The notes under the pieces are model-generated. The model was not told where the DNA came from, did not search any database, and was given only the letters and a program-made list of their open reading frames with translations. Positions 52,499 to 62,519 of a stretch of 64,000 nucleotides of DNA are shown here, piece after piece. The position numbers were made by a program, and so were the translations under genes. Each line of letters starts with the position of its first letter. The stretch's first letter is position 1. This stretch comes from Mycolicibacterium litorale. Its GTDB lineage: Bacteria; Actinomycetota; Actinomycetes; Mycobacteriales; Mycobacteriaceae. Location: NCBI RefSeq assembly GCF_014218295.1, contig NZ_AP023287.1, positions 1,736,001 to 1,800,000 on the forward strand. The letters are read 5' to 3'.

Positions 52499-54738
52499 TG
52501 CTTTGCCACCTCCTTCTCCTGCGCCGTGGTGTGCAGACCGGACGGACCGAAGATGCGCGACGGCAGCGGTTCCTCCTCGGTGGTCGGTGACGCCGTGCCG
52601 CGCAGCGCGCGCACCGCCATGACGACGCCCGCGGCGAAGACGATCAGCACGAGCACCGCGAACACGATCGACAGCGTGCCCTGGATGAACGTATTGCGGA
52701 TGACGTCGTTGATCTGGTCGGGATTCTTCGCCGCGCCGAACGATTCCTCACCCTGCGCGAGTGCCGACTTGTACTGGAAGTGCTGCGTCCAATAGCCGAC
52801 CTTCGGGTCACCGGAGAAGATCTTCTGCCACGACGCGGTCAGTGTGATGACCAGATCCCACACCAGCGGAATCCCGGGGATCCAGGCCCACTTGAGGTAG
52901 CCCTTCTTCAGCACCACCACCGTCACCACCGTCAGCGCGATCGCCGCGAGCAACTGGTTGGCGATACCGAACAGCGGGAACAGCGTGTTGATCCCGCCGA
53001 GCGGGTCGGTGACCCCCATCAGCAGGATGCTGCCCCAGGCCGCCACCACGATCAGGCTGCAGACCCAGGCGCCGACACGCCAGCTCGGGTCCTTCAGCTT
53101 GCGCAGCGGCCCACCGAGATTCGACAGCCCGTCCGACAGCATGAACCGGGCCACGCGCGTGCCCGCGTCGACGGTCGTGAGGATGAACAGCGCCTCGAAC
53201 ATGATCGCGAAGTGGTACCAGAACGCCTTGAGCGTGTCCCCGCCGAACACGCTGCTGAGCACCTCGGACATGCCGAACGCCAACGTGGGTGCGCCACCGG
53301 TGCGCGACACGATCGACGCCTCGCCGACGCTCTCGGCGGCCTGATCGATCTGTTCCGGCGTGATCGGCGCACCTGACAGGCCCAGCCCGTTGACGTACTC
53401 GGCCGCGGTCGCGGCGGTGCCACCGGTCTGCGCGGTGGGTGCATTGAGCGTGAAGTACAGGTGCTGGTTGAGGATCGCCGCGGTGATGAGCGCCATGATC
53501 GCCACGAACGACTCGGTCAGCATGCCGCCGTAGCCGATCAGCCGCATCTGGCCTTCCTTCTCCAGCAGCTTGGGCGTGGTACCGGAGGAGATCAGCGAGT
53601 GGAAGCCCGACAGCGCGCCGCAGGCGATCGTGATGAACAGGAACGGGAACAGCGAGCCGGCGAAGACGGGGCCCGTACCGCTGGTGGCGAACTGCGAGAT
53701 CGCGGGCGCCTCCATCACCGGACGCGCGATGAGGATGCCGACCGCCAGCAGCGCGATCGTGCCCACCTTCATGAACGTCGACAGGTAGTCCCTCGGGGCC
53801 AGCAGGAACCACACGGGCAGCACCGACGCCGCCAGCCCGTAGACGATGATGCACCAGCTCAACGCGACCGGGGAGAGGTCGAACCACGATGCGCCCCACG
53901 ATGTGTGGGCCACCCAGTTGCCGGAGGCGACGGCCAGCAGCAGCAGGCCCACGCCGATCACCGACACCTCGGAGACCCGGCCCGGCCGGAGGAAGCGAAG
54001 ATATATGCCCATGAAGATCGCGATCGGGATCGTCATCGCGATGGAGAACACGCCCCACGGGCTCTGTGCCAGCGCCTGAACGACGACCAGTGCCAGCACG
54101 GCCAGCAGGATGACCATGATGACGAGCACGCCGACGATCGCGGCGGCGCCACCGACGGCGCCAAGTTCGTCGCGCGCCATCTGTCCCAGCGACCGGCCGC
54201 GGCGACGGGTCGAGATCGACAGCACCAGGAAGTCCTGCACACATCCGGCGAAGACCGCACCGATGATGATCCAGATGGTGCCGGGCAGGAACCCCATCTG
54301 CATCGCGAGCACCGGACCCACCAGTGGGCCGGCACCGGCGATCGCGGCGAAGTGGTGACCGAACAGCACCCGGCGGTCGGTCGGCACATAGTCGGTGCCG
54401 TTCTCGAAAAGCTCAGCGGGCGTGGCGTGGTCGTCTCGGGGTTTGACGATCTTCATCTCGATGAACCGCGCGTAGAAGCGGAACGCCACCACGTAGGTGC
54501 AGATGGCGGCGATCACGAACCAGACGGCGTTCACGGTCTCACCGCGGAAGAACGCGATCACCGCCCAGGCGATCGCGCCGATCAGCGCGATGACGCCGAA
54601 GACGATCCGGTGTCTGGCCGTGATGGGCGACCGGTCGATGATCGCCACCGGCGGCAGCTCCTTGTCCGTGCGGACGTAGGTGACGTCGCCGACGGTCTCC
54701 TCGAAGCGCTCGGACGGTGCGGCGGTGGGTGTGGCCAC
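52444..54738 (-). CDS. cstA: Carbon starvation protein CstA (peptide/pyruvate transporter)
   Basis: A 764-residue polytopic membrane protein with many hydrophobic segments from about residue 43 onward. Conserved cytosolic and loop blocks include GTDYVPTDRRVLFGHHFAAIAGAGPLVGP, GCVQDFLVLSIS and SGFHSLISSGTTPK. The M. tuberculosis homologue Rv3063 is of similar length and also neighbours ligB. The GTG start follows AGGGAGAG. CstA proteins take up pyruvate or peptides when carbon is scarce. Confidence 0.95.
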   Translation of the reverse strand: MATPTAAPSERFEETVGDVTYVRTDKELPPVAIIDRSPITARHRIVFGVIALIGAIAWAVIAFFRGETVNAVWFVIAAICTYVVAFRFYARFIEMKIVKPRDDHATPAELFENGTDYVPTDRRVLFGHHFAAIAGAGPLVGPVLAMQMGFLPGTIWIIIGAVFAGCVQDFLVLSISTRRRGRSLGQMARDELGAVGGAAAIVGVLVIMVILLAVLALVVVQALAQSPWGVFSIAMTIPIAIFMGIYLRFLRPGRVSEVSVIGVGLLLLAVASGNWVAHTSWGASWFDLSPVALSWCIIVYGLAASVLPVWFLLAPRDYLSTFMKVGTIALLAVGILIARPVMEAPAISQFATSGTGPVFAGSLFPFLFITIACGALSGFHSLISSGTTPKLLEKEGQMRLIGYGGMLTESFVAIMALITAAILNQHLYFTLNAPTAQTGGTAATAAEYVNGLGLSGAPITPEQIDQAAESVGEASIVSRTGGAPTLAFGMSEVLSSVFGGDTLKAFWYHFAIMFEALFILTTVDAGTRVARFMLSDGLSNLGGPLRKLKDPSWRVGAWVCSLIVVAAWGSILLMGVTDPLGGINTLFPLFGIANQLLAAIALTVVTVVVLKKGYLKWAWIPGIPLVWDLVITLTASWQKIFSGDPKVGYWTQHFQYKSALAQGEESFGAAKNPDQINDVIRNTFIQGTLSIVFAVLVLIVFAAGVVMAVRALRGTASPTTEEEPLPSRIFGPSGLHTTAQEKEVAKQWDALPGSHARSVGTSPH

Positions 54739-54835
54739 GTTGCTCTCCCTCGATGGCGCGACGGTGTCGGTGTGCCTGTGGACGATCCTCGCACCGACCC
54801 GTGGGGCGGCGAGACGATTCCCGGGTTTCGCGCGG

Positions 54836-56368
54836 TCAAGCGCGCTCGTAGAAGGCGCGCACGGTGTCGATGGTGTCGGCCTCGGCCGGGGACTTGTCGT
54901 CCCGATAACGAACGACGCGTGCGAAACGCAGTGCCATTCCCCCGGGGTAGCGGGTCGAACCCTGTACGCCGTCGAACGCGATCTCGACGACCTGCTCCGG
55001 CCGCACCGTCACGACGTAACGGTCGGTAGGGCCGTCGGCCAACTCGAGGAACCGGGCGGTCTGCCAGTCGAGCATCGCGTCGGTCATGCCCTTGAACGTC
55101 TTGCCCAGCATCACGAAACCCCCGGTCGCCGGGTCACGCGCGCCGAGATGGATGTTGGACAGCTTGCCGGTGCGCCTGCCGTTACCCCATTCCACGGCGA
55201 GGACGACGAGATCGAGGGTGTGGACGGGTTTGACCTTCAGCCACCCCGCGCCGCGGCGGCCCGCCTCGTAGGGCGACGTGGGGGATTTGACCATCACCCC
55301 TTCGTGGCCCGCGGCGAGCGTGGCGTCGAGGAAGCGCTGCGCGGCGGCGGCGTCGTCGGTGACGAGCCGGTCGACGCGGTTCGCGGCGGGCACCAGTTCG
55401 TCGAGCACCGCGACACGTTCGAGCGTCGGCCGGTCGAGCAGGTCGGCGCCGTCGACGTGCAGCAGGTCGAAGACGAACACCGACAACGGCTGGGTGGCGC
55501 GCGCCGCGGCCCGACCGAACCGGGAGGCGGTGACCTGGAAGCGATGCGGACGGCCGTCGGGGCGCAGCGCGATCGCCTCCGCGTCGGCGATCAGATCGGT
55601 GACCGGCAGCGCGAGTGCGGCGTCGACCACCTCCGGCAACCGGTCGGTGACGTCGTCGAGCGAACGTGTGTAGACGGTGACGGCCTGACCGCTGCGGTGG
55701 ATCTGCACGCGGGCGCCGTCGAGTTTGGCCTCGAACACCGCCGTGCCACCGAGCCGGTCCAGCGCGTCGGCGACGCCGGTCGCGGTCTGGGCGAGCATCG
55801 GTCCGACCGGCCGCCCGACCCGCAGGGTGAACTGTGCGAGTGCCGCGTCGCCGCCGGTGAGGACCGCGGCCGCCACCGACGGCAGGTCGCCGGCCAGCAT
55901 CGCCGCACGGCGCACCGCGACGGCGGGCACGCCGGCCGCCTTGGCGACCGCGTCGGCCATCACACCGATCAGGGCGCCTTGGCGCAGTTCCCCGGTCAGC
56001 AGCCGGCGCAGGAAGGTCTGCTCGACGTCGGTGGCCGCGGCGAACAGGTCGGCGAGCAGGGCCGCCCGGCGCGCCTGCGAGCCCTTTCCGGCCACCGCCC
56101 CGATCTCGGTGAACGCCGCGTCGACCGCCGGGACGGTCAGCGTCGGTGCGGCCGCAGGTTCGGGAAGAGAGCGCAGCGCCGCCCAGCCGACGCCGATCTG
56201 GCGCTGGGGCAGTTCACCCGACAGCCACGCGACCGTCACCGTGACGAGCCGGGCGTCCTGTTCGGTGCCCGCCCGGCTCAGCAGTTCGGCGATCGCGGCG
56301 GTCTTGGCCAGCCGCGACGACGTGGCGCCGACGCCGGCGGACGCGGTGGCGACATCGACGAGCAGCAC
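54836..56368 (-). CDS. ligB: ATP-dependent DNA ligase LigB
   Basis: A 510-residue ATP-dependent DNA ligase. Residues 1-200 form the DNA-binding domain ([13 protein letters not shown]), Lys215 in [13 protein letters not shown] is the adenylated lysine, and AGWLKVKP is motif V, followed by the OB-fold. It closely matches LigB (Rv3062) of M. tuberculosis along its whole length and keeps the same neighbour, cstA. A GTG start is used. Repair or accessory ligation; not the essential NAD-dependent ligase. Confidence 0.96.
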   Translation of the reverse strand: MLLVDVATASAGVGATSSRLAKTAAIAELLSRAGTEQDARLVTVTVAWLSGELPQRQIGVGWAALRSLPEPAAAPTLTVPAVDAAFTEIGAVAGKGSQARRAALLADLFAAATDVEQTFLRRLLTGELRQGALIGVMADAVAKAAGVPAVAVRRAAMLAGDLPSVAAAVLTGGDAALAQFTLRVGRPVGPMLAQTATGVADALDRLGGTAVFEAKLDGARVQIHRSGQAVTVYTRSLDDVTDRLPEVVDAALALPVTDLIADAEAIALRPDGRPHRFQVTASRFGRAAARATQPLSVFVFDLLHVDGADLLDRPTLERVAVLDELVPAANRVDRLVTDDAAAAQRFLDATLAAGHEGVMVKSPTSPYEAGRRGAGWLKVKPVHTLDLVVLAVEWGNGRRTGKLSNIHLGARDPATGGFVMLGKTFKGMTDAMLDWQTARFLELADGPTDRYVVTVRPEQVVEIAFDGVQGSTRYPGGMALRFARVVRYRDDKSPAEADTIDTVRAFYERA

Positions 56369-56380
56369 GCCCCGAGGATG

Positions 56381-56758
56381 TCACGCCGGTCCGACATCGC
56401 TCAGCAGGCCGGTCAGCACCTCGGCCTCGCTACGCAGGAGCGCGGCGCGCTCGGGGAAACCACCCGCGGCGGCATCCGCGGCGGCGCTGACCCGTTCGTC
56501 GACCTCCGCGGTGAGCAGCGCGCGGATGTGTTGGTCGGACAGCGTTCGTCGCGCCACTTCGGCAGCACCGAGCCCCGCCACGCTGCCCGCGATCGGACCG
56601 GTGCCGGTGGCGACTCGTGCGTCGTCGGGCGTTTCGGCGTTGTCCACGGCGGCGAGGGCTGACCGCAACGCGGCGACGCGGACGGTGTCGCGTTGCTTGC
56701 GCGCGTTGAGAAGCTCGCCGCGGAGCAGGTGGCGCCATCGGTCGGCAGGCGTGATCAC
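56381..56758 (-). CDS. GatB/YqeY-domain-like small protein, 125 aa
   Basis: A helical protein starting RWRHLLRGELLNARKQRDTVRVAALRSALAAVDNAE, the typical head of YqeY-like domains found also in the tail of amidotransferase GatB. The second half is Ala/Glu-rich and helical. The GTG at 56758 is the first start in the protein-like part; the frame is open far upstream only as antisense. It ends 12 bases before the ligB start on the same strand. Function is unknown. Confidence 0.72.
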   Translation of the reverse strand: MITPADRWRHLLRGELLNARKQRDTVRVAALRSALAAVDNAETPDDARVATGTGPIAGSVAGLGAAEVARRTLSDQHIRALLTAEVDERVSAAADAAAGGFPERAALLRSEAEVLTGLLSDVGPA

Positions 56759-56830
56759 GGCCGTCGACGGTAGCGCGTGAGGCGGCCGGCGAGCCACAGA
56801 TTTTCGTCGCGCTCGCGGTTGGGCGAAGGG

Positions 56831-56885
56831 GCGCAAAGTGCCGAAAGAACGGCGGCGTGTCGGGTGCAGGCGCGCACGCTCGCGG
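56831..56885. repeat. 55-bp intergenic repeat, copy 2
   Basis: The partner of 33135-33189. The left hairpin arm found in copy 1 is not conserved here, so this copy looks decayed. It lies just past the stop of the leftward molybdopterin oxidoreductase gene. Confidence 0.5.
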
Positions 56886-56901
56886 AAACGGGGTGGGCGG
56901 G

Positions 56902-58446
56902 TCAGGTGACGTTGAAGACGATGCTGTGCCAGCCCGTGGCGCCGTCGGGTACCGGATCGGCCCGGGCTTCGGTCTGCACCGCGCCGGTGTTGTCGGTGGC
57001 GCGCACGGTGATCGTGTGCAACCCGGTTTCTCGGGCCTCCCAGTCGACGCTCCACAGCCGCCAGGTGTCGTTCGAGTAGCTCGCACCCAGTCGGGCCGGC
57101 TGCCAGTCGCCCTGCCCACCCGGCGGGTCGATGCGGACCTCGACGGCACGCACCCCGCGGTTCTGGGCCCAGGCCACCCCGCCGAAGGTGACGGGTCCGG
57201 GTGCCACGTCGCCACCGGCGCGCGGTACGTCGATCCGCGATTCGGTCTTGATCGGCCCACGCTCCGACCAGCCCAGCTTCGTCCAGTACGCCTGCGCGCG
57301 GTCGAAGCGGGTGAGTTCCAGATCGACGACCCACTTGGTCGCCGACACGTACCCGTAGAGGCCGGGGACGACGAGGCGGGCCGGGTAGCCGTGTTCGGTC
57401 GGCAGCGGTTCGCCGTTCATGCCGATCGCCAGCAGCGCATCGCGTTCGTCGGTGAGCGCCTCGACCGGTGTCCCCGCCGTGAACCCGTCGCGGGAGGTCG
57501 ACAGCACCATATCGGCGTCGGGGTGAATTCCGGCCGCCGCCAATAGATCCCGCACCCGGAAGCCGGTCCACGTGGCGGTCGAGATGAGGTCTCCGCCCAC
57601 GGGGTTCGACACGCACGTCAGCGTGACCACCTTCTCGAGGGTCTCGAAGCGTTCGAGATCGGCGAAGCGGTAGGTGATCTCGCGGTCGACCATGCCGTGG
57701 ATGCGCAACTGCCACTCGTCGCGGGCGACCTGCGGCACGCTCAGCGCCGTGTCGATGCGGTAGAAGTCGGCGGTGGGCGTGATGAACGACGGCAGGCCTG
57801 CGCCCTCGGGCTGCACCGCCCGGGGGATCGGCGGCGCGCTCACGTCCACCCGTGGCAGCGCGAACGCGGTGCGGTCGCCGGTCACCGAGGCGGCGCGCCG
57901 CGACAACGCCACCCCCGCCGCTCCGGTGAGCCCGCCGGCGGCCACGAAACCGAGCGCGACCAACGAGAGCCGCCGGCCACGGTCGACGCCCGTGCTCGCT
58001 GTCTCACCGGCGTCGGTGAAGCGTCCCGACAGCAGGAAATGCAGCGCCGCCACACCGCACGCCGTCCCCACGACGGTCGGGATCACGTCTGGCGCACCGG
58101 CACCGGCACGCGACAGCACCGCGGCGGACCCGACGATTCCGGCTGCCACGATCACCACACTGCCCACCGGGAACCGTCGTGTCTGCAGGGCCGCGCTCAC
58201 CGCGGCCAGCGCGGCGATCACACCGAGCACCGCGAGTGTCAGCACCAGCTTGTCGGCCATCCCGAACGTCGTGATCGCCCACTCCTTGACCGCTCCGGGC
58301 GTCGCGTCGATGACCGCGGACCCGACGGCGGTGCGGGCGTCGGCCTGTGGGCCGAACGGCACCGCCGCCAACTCGGTGACACCGACCGCGACAGCCGCCG
58401 CGGCGACCCCACACCAGGCGCGGGTGCTGTGCGGAAGGCCGGCCAT
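56902..58446 (-). CDS. Membrane-anchored molybdopterin-dependent oxidoreductase (sulfite-oxidase fold), 514 aa
   Basis: The first 175 residues hold about five hydrophobic segments (near 13-28, 68-88, 95-112, 122-138 and 160-178). The rest is a sulfite oxidase-like molybdenum cofactor domain with VTLTCVSNPVGGDL, whose Cys is the expected Mo ligand, and a C-terminal dimerisation domain (VRAVEVRIDPP). The layout resembles Rv0218-type proteins of M. tuberculosis. The catalytic domain is probably on the outer side of the membrane. The substrate is unknown. Confidence 0.87.
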   Translation of the reverse strand: MAGLPHSTRAWCGVAAAAVAVGVTELAAVPFGPQADARTAVGSAVIDATPGAVKEWAITTFGMADKLVLTLAVLGVIAALAAVSAALQTRRFPVGSVVIVAAGIVGSAAVLSRAGAGAPDVIPTVVGTACGVAALHFLLSGRFTDAGETASTGVDRGRRLSLVALGFVAAGGLTGAAGVALSRRAASVTGDRTAFALPRVDVSAPPIPRAVQPEGAGLPSFITPTADFYRIDTALSVPQVARDEWQLRIHGMVDREITYRFADLERFETLEKVVTLTCVSNPVGGDLISTATWTGFRVRDLLAAAGIHPDADMVLSTSRDGFTAGTPVEALTDERDALLAIGMNGEPLPTEHGYPARLVVPGLYGYVSATKWVVDLELTRFDRAQAYWTKLGWSERGPIKTESRIDVPRAGGDVAPGPVTFGGVAWAQNRGVRAVEVRIDPPGGQGDWQPARLGASYSNDTWRLWSVDWEARETGLHTITVRATDNTGAVQTEARADPVPDGATGWHSIVFNVT

Positions 58447-58545
58447 GGACGCCAACGTAGTCAGTCGCGCCCCCGAAAGGCTTACCGAACGCTGACGTCG
58501 GCTAGGTTCCTTTACAGTCCGACCGGTTTGTGGAAAGGAAGCTAG

Positions 58546-59313
58546 ATGGAGATCGAGGGCAAGAAGGCCGTCATCGTCGGGGGTGCGTCCGGCTTCGGCC
58601 GCGCCACCGCCGAGGCGCTGACCAAGCGCGGCGCGGCCGTCGCGGTGCTCGACCGGCCGCAGTCGAAGGGCCAGGAGGTGGCCGACGAGCTCGGCGCGAC
58701 GTTCCATCCCGTCGACGTCATGGATTTCGCGGGCACCGAGCAGGTACTGAAGGAGGCGGTCGACGGGCTGGGCGGGTTGCACATCGCGGTCACCACCGCG
58801 GGCGGCGGCTCGGCCATGCGGACGCTGACGAAGAACGGCCCGCACGATCTCGACGTCTTCCGGCAGGTCCAGGACCTCAACACCGTCGGCACCTTCAACA
58901 TCAGCAGGCTCGCCGCCGAGCACATGAGCAAGAACGAACCCGAGGACAGCGAGACTCCGGAGCGCGGCGTCATCATCAACACCTCGTCGATCGCCGCCTT
59001 CGAAGGGCAGATCGGGCAGGTCGCCTACACCGCGTCGAAGGCCGCCATCGCCGGCATGTGCCTGACCATGGCGCGGGACCTGGGCAGTCTGGGCATCCGG
59101 GTGCTCGCGATCGCGCCGAGCCTGTTCGCCACGGGCCTGACCGAGGGCATCCCGGACGAGTTCGCCGCCCAGCTCACCAAGGACGCGGCGTTCCCCAAGC
59201 GGCTCGGGCGGCCCGACGAGTACGCCAAGCTCGCGGTCGCGATCGTCGAGAACGCCATGCTCAACGGGCAGTGCATCCGGCTCGACGCCGGACAGCGGTT
59301 CGCCCCCAAGTAG
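58546..59313 (+). CDS. Short-chain dehydrogenase (3-hydroxyacyl-CoA dehydrogenase type II-like), 255 aa
   Basis: An SDR with VGGASGFGRA (11-20) and catalytic Ser148, Tyr161 and Lys165 (YTASK). The long insert MSKNEPEDSETPERGVIINTSS and the LDAGQRFAPK ending match the type II 3-hydroxyacyl-CoA dehydrogenase (HSD10-like) group. AAAGGAAG precedes the ATG. It is a single gene, divergent from the molybdopterin oxidoreductase and followed by a strong hairpin. Confidence 0.9.
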   Translation: MEIEGKKAVIVGGASGFGRATAEALTKRGAAVAVLDRPQSKGQEVADELGATFHPVDVMDFAGTEQVLKEAVDGLGGLHIAVTTAGGGSAMRTLTKNGPHDLDVFRQVQDLNTVGTFNISRLAAEHMSKNEPEDSETPERGVIINTSSIAAFEGQIGQVAYTASKAAIAGMCLTMARDLGSLGIRVLAIAPSLFATGLTEGIPDEFAAQLTKDAAFPKRLGRPDEYAKLAVAIVENAMLNGQCIRLDAGQRFAPK

Positions 59314-59320
59314 CGATTCG

Positions 59321-59357
59321 GGTGTCGCTGGTCGCGCCTGCCGCGACCAGCGACACC
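59321..59357 (+). terminator. Terminator hairpin after the SDR gene
   Basis: GGTGTCGCTGGTCGCG (59321-59336) and its exact complement (59342-59357) form a 16-bp stem with a 5-base loop, eight bases after the stop. No T-run follows. Confidence 0.85.
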
Positions 59358-59409
59358 GAATTCGCATCGGCGATACGCTGCCGGCGCCGCAGATTGCTGT
59401 AATCCTGAG

Positions 59410-62175
59410 GTGGTGTCGAAGTCCGCTGATGCGATGCGTGCCGCGGAGTCGGTGGCTGTTGCCGACTTCCTCAACGCGCTGAGCGGGCGGCCCTCGGTAT
59501 TGGTGTTCGAAGGCGATGCGGGTATCGGCAAGACCACCGCGTGGCTCTCGGCGGTCCAGCAGGCGCGGAACCGGGGCCTGCGGGTCCTGACGGCGCGCGC
59601 GTCGGCCACCGAATCGGTGCTGGCATACGCCTCACTCGCCGACCTCCTGCGCGACGTCGACCCGGCGGTGTTCGCGACACTTCCCGAACCGCAACGCAAG
59701 GGGCTGTACGGCGCACTGTTGCTGGACGCGCCGGAGGTCGCCAACGATCCCCGCGCCGTGGCGGCCGGATTCCTGTCGGTGATCGAGACCCTGGCGGCGG
59801 AGTCTCCCGTGGTGATCGCGATCGACGATCTGCAGTGGCTCGACACCTCGAGCGCCGGGGCGTTGGCCTTCGCGTGTCCACGGTTGTCCGCGGCGGTCGG
59901 TCTGCTGTGCACCGTGCGCACCGACCCGGGAACCGGCGCCCCGCCACCGCCGCTGCGCATGCCGCGGCCCGACGATGTGCGACGCATCGTCTTGCAGCCG
60001 TTCAGTGTCGGCGCATTGCACACGATCCTGGCGCACCGCCTCGGCCGGACCTATTCGCGGCCGATGATGGTGCGCATCCACGAACTCGCCGGCGGCAACC
60101 CGTTGTACGCCCTCGAGCTGGCCCGCTCTCTCGGCGACTCCGCCGCGCTGTCCGACGTGCCGCTGTCCGGAACGCTGGCCGAGGTGGTCCGCAGGCGGAT
60201 CGGTGCTCTGGAGGCCGACGTGCACGAGGTGTTGTTGGCCGCGGCGTGTGTCGCACGCCCCACGGTGGAGCTACTGGCCCGCGCCTGCGGCAGGGCGCTC
60301 GACGACATCGCCGCGATCCTGGAAATAGCGGAGGCCAAGGGGATCGTCGGCCTCGACGGCCACCACGTCCGCTTCACGCACCCACTCCTGGGCCGCGCGG
60401 TGTACACCGGCGCCGCGTCGTCGAGGCGCCGAGCGACTCACCGCAGACTGGCCGAGATCGTCGGGGAACCCGAGCTTCGCGCCAGGCATCTGGCCCTGGG
60501 CGCGGTGACCGGTGACCCGGCCACCCTCGCGGCCCTCGACGAGGCGGCCGAGAGCGCGCGCATGCGCGGAGCGCCCGCGGCCGCCGCCGAACTGATCGAT
60601 CTGGCGATCGGTCTCGGCGGCGACACCCCGCACCGGCGGATCATGTCGGCGCGTCACCACTTCAACGCCGGTGATCCCGCCAGGGCCCAAGCGCTACTCG
60701 AGCATGCGATGGCAGAACTCCGACCGGGTCCGCTGCGCGCCGAGGCGGCGAGCCTGCTGGGCTACGTCCGCCTGCTCGACGACAGTTTCCCCGACGCGGC
60801 CGACCTGTTGCACCATGCGCTACCCGAGGCCGCCGACCATCCCGAGGCGCTGGTGGCCATGTTGGTCACCCTGGCGTTCGCCATGTTCAACGCCGGCCAC
60901 ATCGACGCGGCCCGCCAGCGTGCGGACGAGGCGGTGCGCAATGCCCAAAAGCTCGGCGACCCACCACTTCTCAGCCAGGCGCTGAGCATGCGCGCCATGG
61001 TCGCCTTCCTGCAGGGCGAAGGCGTCGACGAGGCGGCCATCAGCCGCGCGCTGGCGCTGGAGGACCACCGGGCCAATATCCCGATGGCGCTGCGCCCGAG
61101 CGCCCACCACGCCGTCCTGCGGTCGATGCTCGGACAGCTCGACGAGGCCCGCGACGCTCTGACCACACTGCGGAAACGATGTGTGGAGCACGGCGACGAG
61201 GGTGATCTGATGTTCGTCGCCTACCATGCCGCCCTCAACGAGATCTGGCGCGGCAACTTCTCCGACGCGGCGCTGCTGGTCGAGGATTCGGTCGAACTGG
61301 CCCACCAATTGGGCGGTGACGTATCGCTGTCGGTGGCGTTCACGAATCGGGCGTTGCTCGCGGCGTACCTCGGTCGGGTGCAGGAAGCGCGCGCCGCCGC
61401 CGCGGCCGCGCAGGCCGCCTGCCTGCGTTGCGGTTCCGACCGATTGGGTGAATGGCCGACGAACGCGTTGGGTTTCCTCGAGGTCTCCCTCGGTGACTAC
61501 GACGCCGCGCTGGAGGTGCTCGATCCGATGCTGGTCAAGCTGCGAACGGCGCCGGACGCGTGCGAGATCATCGCGGCGTCGTTCGTGCCCGACGCCGTCG
61601 AGGCCCTGGTGAACGTCGGTCAGCCCGGTGCGGCCGAACCGCTCGTGGCGGCTCTCGAACGCAACGGCCGTCGGCTCGACCGGCCGTGGATGTTGGCCAC
61701 CGGAGGGCGTTGCCGGGCGATGGTGTCGGCCGCCTGCGGCGACGTAGTTGGCGCGGTGGATGCGGCACAGCAGGCCATGGCCGAGCATCAGCGCCTGCCG
61801 ATGCCGTTCGAACGGGCGCGCACCCAGCTCCTGCTGGGCCAGCTGCAACGCCGCCAACGGCTCAAGGACCCGGCGGCGGCCACGCTGCGCGCCGCGCTGC
61901 AGACGTTCGAGCGGCTCGGGACCCCACTGTGGGCCGACCGCGTGCGTGCCGAGCTCGGGCGGGCCAACGTCGGGCCGCACCGGAGCGCGGTGCTCACGCC
62001 GTCCGAGCAGCGAGTGGCCGAACTCGCCGCGAACGGAATGACCAACCGCACCATCGCGATGGCGATGTTCATCAGCCCGAAGACGGTGGAGGCCAACCTG
62101 TCCCGCGTCTACGCCAAGCTGGGGATCCACTCGCGCGCCGAACTGGGCCGCTACATGGGGCAGGCCGGGAAGTAG
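59410..62175 (+). CDS. Large LuxR-type ATPase regulator (LAL/MalT-like), 921 aa
   Basis: A STAND-type signal-transducing ATPase. Walker A is GDAGIGKT (35-42), Walker B is VVIAIDDLQWLD near 137-148, residues about 370-850 are TPR-like helical repeats, and the last 60 form a LuxR helix-turn-helix (LTPSEQRVAELAANGMTNRTIA, TVEANLSRVYAKLGIHSRAEL). It probably activates transcription in response to an unknown ligand. The GTG start overlaps a GTGGTG, so the exact codon is uncertain. It is not linked to an obvious target operon; the next gene is a small unknown. Confidence 0.92.
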   Translation: MVSKSADAMRAAESVAVADFLNALSGRPSVLVFEGDAGIGKTTAWLSAVQQARNRGLRVLTARASATESVLAYASLADLLRDVDPAVFATLPEPQRKGLYGALLLDAPEVANDPRAVAAGFLSVIETLAAESPVVIAIDDLQWLDTSSAGALAFACPRLSAAVGLLCTVRTDPGTGAPPPPLRMPRPDDVRRIVLQPFSVGALHTILAHRLGRTYSRPMMVRIHELAGGNPLYALELARSLGDSAALSDVPLSGTLAEVVRRRIGALEADVHEVLLAAACVARPTVELLARACGRALDDIAAILEIAEAKGIVGLDGHHVRFTHPLLGRAVYTGAASSRRRATHRRLAEIVGEPELRARHLALGAVTGDPATLAALDEAAESARMRGAPAAAAELIDLAIGLGGDTPHRRIMSARHHFNAGDPARAQALLEHAMAELRPGPLRAEAASLLGYVRLLDDSFPDAADLLHHALPEAADHPEALVAMLVTLAFAMFNAGHIDAARQRADEAVRNAQKLGDPPLLSQALSMRAMVAFLQGEGVDEAAISRALALEDHRANIPMALRPSAHHAVLRSMLGQLDEARDALTTLRKRCVEHGDEGDLMFVAYHAALNEIWRGNFSDAALLVEDSVELAHQLGGDVSLSVAFTNRALLAAYLGRVQEARAAAAAAQAACLRCGSDRLGEWPTNALGFLEVSLGDYDAALEVLDPMLVKLRTAPDACEIIAASFVPDAVEALVNVGQPGAAEPLVAALERNGRRLDRPWMLATGGRCRAMVSAACGDVVGAVDAAQQAMAEHQRLPMPFERARTQLLLGQLQRRQRLKDPAAATLRAALQTFERLGTPLWADRVRAELGRANVGPHRSAVLTPSEQRVAELAANGMTNRTIAMAMFISPKTVEANLSRVYAKLGIHSRAELGRYMGQAGK

Positions 62176-62222
62176 GGGATCGCCCGATTTCTCGGATGCG
62201 GGACGGGGCTAGCGTCGGGCCG

Positions 62223-62510
62223 GTGAACGCCGGTGTGCCGTGCTACCTCGTCGAGTGGTACCACAGTGGGCTCACCGGCGATGTTCTCGGCGACATCGCA
62301 TCACGACTCGGTGAGAGCGCAGAAGAGTTGTCGCACAACCAGTCACAGGTCCATCTTGTGACGATGGTGGCGGTGCCCGCCGACGAGGTGGTGTTCGGTG
62401 TGTTCACCGCGGTGTCGAAGTCGGCGGTCACCCGGACATGCGACCGGGCCGGGATTCCGGCCCAGCGGGTGACCACCGCGACCGAAGTCGAATTCCCCCG
62501 CGCGTCGTGA
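62223..62510 (+). CDS. Small protein of unknown function, 95 aa
   Basis: VPCYLVEWYHSGLTGDVLGDIA at the start and VTMVAVPADEVVFGVFTAVS in the middle suggest a small ferredoxin-like alpha/beta fold, such as the monomer of a stress-responsive dimer. I do not recognise the family with confidence. A TAGCGT -10-like box ends seven bases before the GTG at 62223, so the transcript may be leaderless; an ATG at 62196 is an alternative start. It ends ten bases from the convergent secreted-protein gene. Confidence 0.6.
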   Translation: MNAGVPCYLVEWYHSGLTGDVLGDIASRLGESAEELSHNQSQVHLVTMVAVPADEVVFGVFTAVSKSAVTRTCDRAGIPAQRVTTATEVEFPRAS

Positions 62511-62519
62511 GCAGCACGG

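Noticed and set aside
53461..56662. Long rightward open frames over cstA and ligB
   Set aside because: Both genes underneath are unmistakable family members; the opposite frames are composition artefacts.
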